7,105 nt of DNA from Saprospiraceae bacterium (lineage in GTDB: Bacteria > Bacteroidota > Bacteroidia > Chitinophagales > Saprospiraceae), in assembly GCA_029262975.1 (NCBI GenBank), contig JAJCYJ010000262.1:1-7105 (forward strand). The letters run 5' to 3'. The notes below the pieces were generated by a model. It ran no database searches, was not told the origin of the DNA, and saw nothing but the letters and a program-made list of their open reading frames with translations. A program made the position numbers and the translations under genes. Shown here piece by piece: positions 1-6,400 of the stretch (within the stretch, counting starts at the first letter, position 1; every line of letters begins with the position of its first letter).

Positions 1-1070
1 AATGCAATAAATGATCTTTTTCTAATTCCGACCAGAGCTAGTAAGATCAAGGAAAGGTTCATTACAATTGCGGCCCAAACGGTTACGTCTCTAAAGGTTA
101 CAACTCCAAAATGACGGGGATAATAATCGTGGGTCAAAGGATGTGGAAAAAATAATAACTGGATATACTTGCCCATTCCGAACAGAATTGAAGCCCATTT
201 TTCTCCTGATGTGAAAGGCAGGTACTGCCCATCAACCACCTTTATAAATGGATTATTCATCATTTCTGATGGCGTACTTCCCAGGTCTGCACCCACAATC
301 TGAATGCGTAAAATCCAGTATCCAATAAAGGTAAACAAGATTATCGCTGATGGAAAGAGTATCTTTTTTAGCTTCTCCGGTTTATTGAAAAAATATAGTG
401 TGACAGGAATAATCACTACGAAGGCTGCAGCATTCTCTTTCGAAAGTAGCGCCACAAAATAAATCAATGCCAATAAAAGAGCATTCGTCAATTGTGGCTT
501 CCGATAAATCCTTAATGCTAAAAGCAATGCCAGCAAGGAAAAAAGAAGACTGAATACTTCATCTAATCCTTTAGCATTTGCAACGACCTCTGTATGTATA
601 GGATGAATTGCAAAAATTATGACCGCGACTAATGCAAAATACCTTTGTTTCTTATTAGACCAACTTATTGAGATCGAACAGAGTATTTTAAAAAGTACGA
701 TACACAGGAGAGCGTACATACATACATTAAATAGATGGTAAGCAAATGGGGCTGGGCCCACAACCTGGTATATCAAAGCAAAGGTCGCTATGGTCATCGG
801 CCTATATCTCCCCCCGGAAACAAGGGATGATTTGTCTTCACCTTTAAAAAAACCACTAAAGGAATCTGTGGTGAATATTTTTTGGATACCTGCTAAGCCA
901 TCCTTGACATAGATGTTATCATAGATCACAATTGCATCATCTTGTGTGAAGTCGTGTTGCAGGGTATTTGCATATATCACAAATACCAGCACCAGAATGC
1001 AGCATTCAATTATGCCGTTCTTGCTTAGAAGTTGTGGAAGATTAAAAATGGACTTTGAAGTTTTTGTCAA
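1..1070 (-). CDS. TMTC-like membrane glycosyltransferase (GT-C fold, DUF1736 region), 3' end outside window
   Basis: The minus-strand frame is open from 1070 to the left edge and gives 356 residues, so the gene is truncated by the window. A cytoplasmic lead of about 20 residues is followed by a first membrane helix (about 21-36) and then a D-rich first extracytoplasmic loop, FTQDDAIVIYDN (41-52), matching the acidic catalytic loop of GT-C enzymes. Further hydrophobic helices lie at about 111-132, 145-157, 172-187, 196-226, 237-255 and 331-348. HPIHTEVVANAKGLDE (156-171) resembles the conserved HP-hTE-V motif, and FFPHPLTHDYYPRHF (307-321) resembles the DUF1736 loop of TMTC-type O-mannosyltransferases. 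Family members usually carry C-terminal TPR repeats, which would lie beyond the left edge. By inference it moves a sugar from a lipid-linked donor to a protein or glycan; the acceptor is unknown. No ATG occurs in frame before codon 92 (795-797), and the motifs lie upstream of that. I therefore chose TTG at 1070, the only TTG/GTG codon between the upstream stops (1107-1112) and the first helix. Another GT39/PMT-like function is possible. Confidence 0.8.
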   Translation of the reverse strand, partial: MTKTSKSIFNLPQLLSKNGIIECCILVLVFVIYANTLQHDFTQDDAIVIYDNIYVKDGLAGIQKIFTTDSFSGFFKGEDKSSLVSGGRYRPMTIATFALIYQVVGPAPFAYHLFNVCMYALLCIVLFKILCSISISWSNKKQRYFALVAVIIFAIHPIHTEVVANAKGLDEVFSLLFSLLALLLALRIYRKPQLTNALLLALIYFVALLSKENAAAFVVIIPVTLYFFNKPEKLKKILFPSAIILFTFIGYWILRIQIVGADLGSTPSEMMNNPFIKVVDGQYLPFTSGEKWASILFGMGKYIQLLFFPHPLTHDYYPRHFGVVTFRDVTVWAAIVMNLSLILLALVGIRKRSFIA

Positions 1071-1149
1071 GAAATATCTTTGTTTCCCAAAATTACAAAT
1101 TATTAATTATTATAATATGTTTCTGTTTTGGATTTGAATCTTACGTCTT
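1071..1149. promoter_or_regulatory. Divergent AT-rich intergenic region with a possible -7 box for the glycosyltransferase
   Basis: This 79-bp gap separates two divergent genes and should hold both promoters. On the minus strand, 1095-1088 reads TAATTTTG, an exact fit to the Bacteroidota -7 consensus TAnnTTTG, but there is no TTTG at the expected -33 distance. A start site about 7 bases downstream would leave a leader of only about 10 bases before the TTG at 1070. On the plus strand, 1116-1123 (TATGTTTC) differs from the consensus at the last base and also lacks a correctly spaced -33 box. Neither start codon has a purine-rich ribosome binding site. The AT-richness makes chance matches likely. 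Confidence 0.3.
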
Positions 1150-1764
1150 ATGAAAATAATAAATGATAGTGCTTTAACTTTTCTCTGTTCTGCAGATCCA
1201 ATTTTTGCAGATATAATAAAGACATATGGGACACCTCCTTCGTGGTCGCGTCCACAAGGATTTGAAACACTGTGTAAGATTATATTGGAGCAACAAGTTT
1301 CACTTGAGTCAGGGAAAGCAGCTTTTGACAAACTTTCTAATGACATTCAGGAGTTTTCCCCAGAGTTTATAGCAAAAATGTCCACTGAAGAAATGAGGAA
1401 ATGTACAGTAAGTCGTCAAAAATCAGGCTATCTCATAGGTCTTGCCAATGCCATTTTAGAACAAAAATTCTCTTTAAATTTTAGTGATCAAATCGATGCT
1501 GATCACTGTAAAAATTATCTCATGTCCATCAAAGGAATCGGTCCATGGACGGCAGAGGTATATTTGCTTTTTGCGATGCAGTTACCGGATATTTACCCAA
1601 ATGGAGACATAGCGCTGATAAATACAATAAAAGAACTTTGGCAGGCGAAAAATGCAGCAGAAGCGCTGATAAAATCAGCAGAATGGTCACCTCATCGATC
1701 GGCTGCCTCATTTATATTATGGCATTATTATTTGTCAAAAAGAGGTAGGACATCACCTATGTGA
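1150..1764 (+). CDS. DNA-3-methyladenine glycosylase II, AlkA-type (HhH-GPD), short form
   Basis: This 204-residue protein belongs to the HhH-GPD superfamily, which excises alkylated bases such as 3-methyladenine from DNA to start base excision repair in the cytoplasm. FETLCKIILEQQVSLESGKAAF (residues 38-59) is the characteristic QQ-S helix of AlkA-like enzymes. The helix-hairpin-helix is at about 124-135, with hairpin GIGPWTA (129-135). The loop YPNGDIAL (149-156) places the catalytic Asp at D153. A C-terminal W/H-rich helix, ASFILWHYY, ends the fold. E. coli AlkA has about 280 residues; the missing part is its N-terminal TBP-like domain, so this resembles the compact single-domain forms such as fission yeast Mag1. 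No Cys cluster for an iron-sulfur site follows the fold, which argues against the MutY and Nth branches. The ATG start is well fixed: a TGA lies in frame at 1135-1137, only four codons upstream. No Shine-Dalgarno sequence is visible. It is divergent from the glycosyltransferase and converges on the peptidase, so it is probably a single-gene transcript. Confidence 0.9.
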   Translation: MKIINDSALTFLCSADPIFADIIKTYGTPPSWSRPQGFETLCKIILEQQVSLESGKAAFDKLSNDIQEFSPEFIAKMSTEEMRKCTVSRQKSGYLIGLANAILEQKFSLNFSDQIDADHCKNYLMSIKGIGPWTAEVYLLFAMQLPDIYPNGDIALINTIKELWQAKNAAEALIKSAEWSPHRSAASFILWHYYLSKRGRTSPM

Positions 1765-1776
1765 TCACACGCAAGA

Positions 1777-3417
1777 TTACAAACCGAGCATATTAAAAAT
1801 GCCGGCATAATAATTTCTGTTTAATGCTACTGATTGCGGTTTATTCTCCAGAGTCATGCTTTTCCACATCGGGCCAGGTTGGATAGAAGTCTCTACTTCA
1901 TCAATTTTAATTTTTACAGGCATATGAAATCCGGGAACTACATTAGTCCACCGATATTGTAATCTACCTTTGTCATAGACGAATTCAAGAACTGGAATTA
2001 AGGTTGTTCTTAAATATTGATCAAAGAAAGCATCAAGATTCAGGCTTAGAAAGTCAGAGATAAACTTTTCTACCTGATCTGAAGTCACTGTTTTATGATA
2101 GAATTCCAGATTTAATTCGTTCAGCATACTCCTCCATTTTTCATCGTCATTGACTATCTGTCGAAGCGTATGAAGCATATTACTTCCTTTATAATACATA
2201 TCTCCTGAGCCCCTTGAATTGGTATGATAAGAAGGACCAATCACCGGCTTGTCATTCGTAATATTGCGCCGTGTGCCCAATACATAATCAGTTCCGGCTT
2301 CTTTCCCATAAAAGTATTCAACATAAAGGGATTCCGAATAGGCGGTAAAAGACTCATGAATCCACATATCTGCAATATCCTTGTATGTGATACTATTAGC
2401 AAACCACTCATGCCCCGCTTCATGGATAATTATAAAATCAAATTTCAAGCCCCATCCTGTACCGCTGAGATCCCGCCCCAAATAGCCATTTTGGTATCCA
2501 TTGCCATAAGTCACAGCGCTCTGATGTTCCATACCAAGATAAGGTACTTCCACAAGCTTAAATCCATCTTCATAAAAGGGATAGGGTCCAAACCAATGTT
2601 CGAAAGCCTCCATCATCATCGGAACTTGTTTAAATTGTTCCTTCGCCCTCGACAGATTTTCAGGAAGAACATAATAGTCAAAATCAAGAGGACCGGATAA
2701 GCCTTCATAGGTTTCACTGAAGTGAACATAATCAGCTATACTCAGATTGACACCATAATTATTAATAGGGTTTTGAACATTCCAGTGATATGTAATACGT
2801 CCATCGGAGAGCTTATCGGTACCTACGTGTCTCCCATTAGAAACATTCATTAAATTGGGTGGAGTAGTCACACTGATCATCATGCTATCAGGTTCGTCAT
2901 ACATATGGTCTTTACATGGCCACCAGATACTCGCACCAATTCCCTGACAAGAAGAAGCTACAAAAGGAAGATTATTAGCATCTCTTTTCCAGGTAATACC
3001 CCCATCCCATGGAGCCCTGATAGCTACATGAGGGCGCCCCGAATAATGAATCGTAATCTTCTTCTTTTCTCCTGGTATTTGATCTTCAACCAAATGGATG
3101 AAGTGTGCATTTCCGTCAGAAGTAATCCGAAGCGATTTCTTATTCTGTATGGCTTTGGTAATAGTCAAGGGCTTCTGAAGATCAATTTGCAGCAGATTAT
3201 GCCCTGTAATAATTTTATATGAGATGGTGTTGCTCCCTTTGATTGTCGAATCGTTCGGATTGACTTCAACTTGAAGATGATAATGAGTTAAATCCCACCA
3301 GGCTCGTTCAGGCGTCACAGAGCCTCTTAAAGTATCCTGATGCGAATATTGCCCATAACCTACTTGACCAATGAGTAAAATGAGGATTGTTAAAATCAAT
3401 TTATGGAAACTCGTCAT
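1777..3417 (-). CDS. Secreted M1-family zinc metallopeptidase (aminopeptidase N-like)
   Basis: This 546-residue protein carries the complete M1 (gluzincin) active site. HEAGH (332-336) supplies the zinc ligands H332 and H336 and the general base E333. The third ligand is E355 in WIHESFTAY, exactly 18 residues after H336. GMEHQ (295-299) is the exopeptidase motif that corresponds to GAMEN. YYKG (408-411) contains the transition-state Tyr, probably Y409. The WWPCKDHMYDEPDS stretch (165-178) is also typical of the family. Residues 1-22 form a Sec signal peptide: a Lys, a hydrophobic core ILTILILLIG, then a small-residue cleavage region near GYG; there is no lipobox Cys. About 27-225 form the N-terminal beta domain, 226-470 the thermolysin-like domain, and only about 75 residues follow, so the long helical C-terminal domain of PepN is absent. 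No T9SS sorting domain is recognisable, which suggests a periplasmic or outer-membrane-associated enzyme that trims N-terminal residues from peptides. It follows sprA by 57 bp in the same direction and may be partly cotranscribed with it. Confidence 0.94.
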   Translation of the reverse strand: MTSFHKLILTILILLIGQVGYGQYSHQDTLRGSVTPERAWWDLTHYHLQVEVNPNDSTIKGSNTISYKIITGHNLLQIDLQKPLTITKAIQNKKSLRITSDGNAHFIHLVEDQIPGEKKKITIHYSGRPHVAIRAPWDGGITWKRDANNLPFVASSCQGIGASIWWPCKDHMYDEPDSMMISVTTPPNLMNVSNGRHVGTDKLSDGRITYHWNVQNPINNYGVNLSIADYVHFSETYEGLSGPLDFDYYVLPENLSRAKEQFKQVPMMMEAFEHWFGPYPFYEDGFKLVEVPYLGMEHQSAVTYGNGYQNGYLGRDLSGTGWGLKFDFIIIHEAGHEWFANSITYKDIADMWIHESFTAYSESLYVEYFYGKEAGTDYVLGTRRNITNDKPVIGPSYHTNSRGSGDMYYKGSNMLHTLRQIVNDDEKWRSMLNELNLEFYHKTVTSDQVEKFISDFLSLNLDAFFDQYLRTTLIPVLEFVYDKGRLQYRWTNVVPGFHMPVKIKIDEVETSIQPGPMWKSMTLENKPQSVALNRNYYAGIFNMLGL

Positions 3418-3440
3418 AGGTCATCATTTAAAGATGCATT

Positions 3441-3448
3441 CAAAGCTA
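3441..3448 (-). promoter_or_regulatory. Candidate Bacteroidota -7 promoter box for the M1 peptidase gene
   Basis: Read on the minus strand, these bases are TAGCTTTG, an exact match to TAnnTTTG, the -7 element used by the Bacteroidota primary sigma factor. The element lies in the 57-bp gap between sprA and the peptidase and would give a leader of roughly 17 bases. The upstream half is weak: ATTG at 3465-3468 matches three of four bases of the TTTG -33 element, but with a 16-base spacer instead of about 19-21. If real, the peptidase has its own promoter rather than depending on read-through from sprA. Confidence 0.35.
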
Positions 3449-3474
3449 TCAATTGTCCAATAATCAATGTGTCA

Positions 3475-6400
3475 TTAATCCAGAACGAATCGAGCAGTAA
3501 TTCCTCCGTTAATATTAGTTATTGGATAAGCGGTAGATAAATACGGTTTTGTTGTTGAATATTCTAAAAAGAAAGACAAAATGAAGTTTTTATTTACATC
3601 GTAATTTATCTGAGGTGACATGGTAAAGGTTTTGGTCCCACGTGTAGGTTCACTAGAACTTCCATCACCCAATTCGTGAATAAAGGACACGTCATCTCGG
3701 AATTGCATGTCGAATGCAAATTCCAACCTATTTGTTTCATTATTTACTCCTCCGGCATTAACACCTCGTCCACCGGCAGGATCATCTCCCGGGTCTTCTT
3801 CAGGTTCCGTGTCATCAAGATTATCCGGATCTTCATTTCTTGAGCGTCGATTAGATCTCTTTTTCTTATTTCCGGTAAGGAATCCGATGTTTACATTCTG
3901 AAATATCCAGCCTAACCCCATGGTGTAACTGGTACTTCGACCTTCTGTAAGTTGTGCCAGGCTGGTCGATAACCTGAGATTTCTTGTTTTCACATATTCC
4001 GCCCTAAGAGTAAGATCACTATGTGTTTTGATATCCACTCCTATGATTGGTTGAAATTGCTCATTGATTACAATTTCCGGCACTTCAAATCTGGCAAAGT
4101 AATTTCCAGATGATTGTTCCGGATCAATAAAATAAGCCCGATCTTCTTTGTATTGAAGATCAGACTCAAAGCTGTTTACACTTAGTGTATTCTTATAACT
4201 ATGGTTGATACTTATGCTCGAAAATATATCCTTAAACCAGGGCAACTTAGAAAGTCCATTATATCGGAGATTCCAGTTCGGTTTCGGAATGTATCCACGA
4301 CTACTGACTTTTTTACGAAAGTCCAGATCTATTGTATTAGGATCATCATTAGTATAGGCAGCGATAAATGCCGGAATTAATACATCCACATGCTGTCTGC
4401 CATATCCGGACTGGTATCCCAAATCCTTTTCATGAGGCGCGGATGTGTTGTTGGGTAACCGCAGCGAAATCGCTTTTCGATTTTCATCAAAACGATTAAA
4501 AAGGCCATCAATATCGGAGTCCCAAAGTGTATTTAAGGCGATAAATGAAATCTCATAACTGCCAAATTCACGTTTGGTTAATTGCTCAAAGTTCAGATCC
4601 TCCGTTTGAGATGTATTAATAAAGTATTCTGAATGGTTCTGAGTATATTTTTTACTGAAATCGATATCAATGCTGAACCCATTCCATGGTTCTATCTCAA
4701 TATCAGCTTCATAACTTTGAGAATTATTCTGAATGACTTGTTGATTTTGCAAATTACTTGTTGTTATAATACCATCAGCTCCCCTGGCAGTAGCCCTTTC
4801 TTCAAAGAATTTTGTGAGATCGGGTTGCGAACCAAGAACGAATCCCCATCCTGGATCGCCTCCTGACAGACCAAAGAATTTAGGCACTTTAGTATATCCG
4901 GGGATGGTGGTAGACATATCTTCACTATAGTTGAATTTTAACTCGCGTATAGCAAGAAAAGGTCTCAACAGTATCTTTTCTATTGTTGAAGCCGGTTGTG
5001 ATGATTTATCCTGTTGTTCTTCTTCTTCAGCACCGGTTGTTCGTGTTCTGCTTCTGGCCCTTGTAGCTCTTCTATTTTTACCTTCAAGTCTTTTAAGGTA
5101 TCCAATTTTTTCATATAACTTTTCAAAATCAAATGTGGCTCGAACTGTTTTACGTTGTGTGTTTTGAATAATATTACCAAGATCTTGAGCAGTCAAGGAT
5201 CCTGCATTCCATGTATAATCGCCGTTGTATTGAGCCTGGGCAGTAATCCAGTCAAGACCTGGAAAGTACTTTAAGGGCAATGTATAACTTAGAGATATTC
5301 CCTGGTTGTACAATTTCATCCTGCCAAAATTCTGCAAGTTGTCATTCAGGTATTCTCCCGGAAAACCTGGGTTTTCATTTACTAATTGTGTAAATCTGGG
5401 TGCATTAGGATCATCAGGATCAAAACCTTGAGGAACCTCCCGACCATTTTCATCCTTCCATTTTCGCTCTGCGGCAGTAGGTGCCACTCCAACCTGTTTT
5501 AACTCATCAACCACAGCAGTTGCAGAAGCGTCAAAATTTAATTTTAATGACTTGGCAAGGTCCCAGGATAATGAGTAATTTCTGTTCCAGGTAAATCTTT
5601 GATCATCAAAAACGTATTCAAAACCTTCGGCTGGATCCGGTAATCTAAAAAGTCTTGAGCTTTTGTATCTCTGTATCTGAGTGTTGAACAGAAATGAACT
5701 AGGGACAGGATTGAAGTTGAACTCTTTGATAAACCTGAGGGCCTTCGGTTTTATATTCTTAAATGGTTGAATCGGTTTAGCATTTGCATTATAACTATAC
5801 ACCAATTCTCCGCGCTGATCATCGGTCACTTCTTCCTTTATTATCTCATCGTGATGCTTGGTCCTTGAAAATGAATAACTGGCACTCAAGTTGGCTATAT
5901 CCCATGGTTTAGGGCTTTTATCGCCAGTCCGCTCTTTCCTGACATTTGTAAAATTGTATGTGGAGATGGTGGTAATATCATTTTGTCTCTCCACAATATC
6001 CGTACGTTCATTGTCCGTAAGATTAGGATTTTCCAATAACTGATCTTTTGTTAGATCAAGTTCTAAAGGATCAAATTCGGGTGTGCTAATAGTCTTGGCA
6101 TATTGGTAATAAAATGGAATCCGTAAACCCCATTTTGACGGTGTAAATTTGCCTAATTCTAGATTAGTCGCAACATCAAATTCAGTAATTTTCTCAAAAC
6201 TCCGTTCCTGTAATTGTTCGTCTATCTGACCCCAACCTATGGAATTATAGTTAAAACTTGCTGTTACATTACCAAGATCAGCTAATTGAATATCGGCCCT
6301 CGCCAAAGCAGCTATTCCACCCCTGTTATCCAGTCCCTGGAGTCTTAGTTCGTTGACCCAGACTTCAGCACAAACTTCCTCTTCCATGTCAGAAGTATTC

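Noticed and set aside
946..1137. 63-residue plus-strand frame ahead of the glycosylase
   Set aside because: It is antisense to the first helix of the glycosyltransferase and has no recognisable features. It arises by chance in AT-rich sequence.
1110..1346. 78-residue minus-strand frame overlapping the start of the glycosylase
   Set aside because: It is antisense to the well-supported N-terminal part of the AlkA-type protein and carries no motif.
1752..1765. Small inverted repeat ATCAC-CTAT-GTGAT at the end of the glycosylase gene, as a terminator between the convergent genes
   Set aside because: The stem is only 5 bp, overlaps the stop codon, and has no T-tract after it on either strand. 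It is too weak to call.
2224..2700. 158-residue plus-strand reading frame
   Set aside because: It lies wholly antisense to the catalytic domain of the M1 peptidase, resembles no family I know, and has no signal of its own. It is a shadow of the minus-strand codons.
4633..5167. Plus-strand frames of about 77-78 residues inside sprA, plus one at 3707-3901
   Set aside because: They are antisense to conserved or low-complexity sprA sequence. Their Ser/Leu-rich composition is the mirror of the Glu/Arg-rich codons of the real gene.
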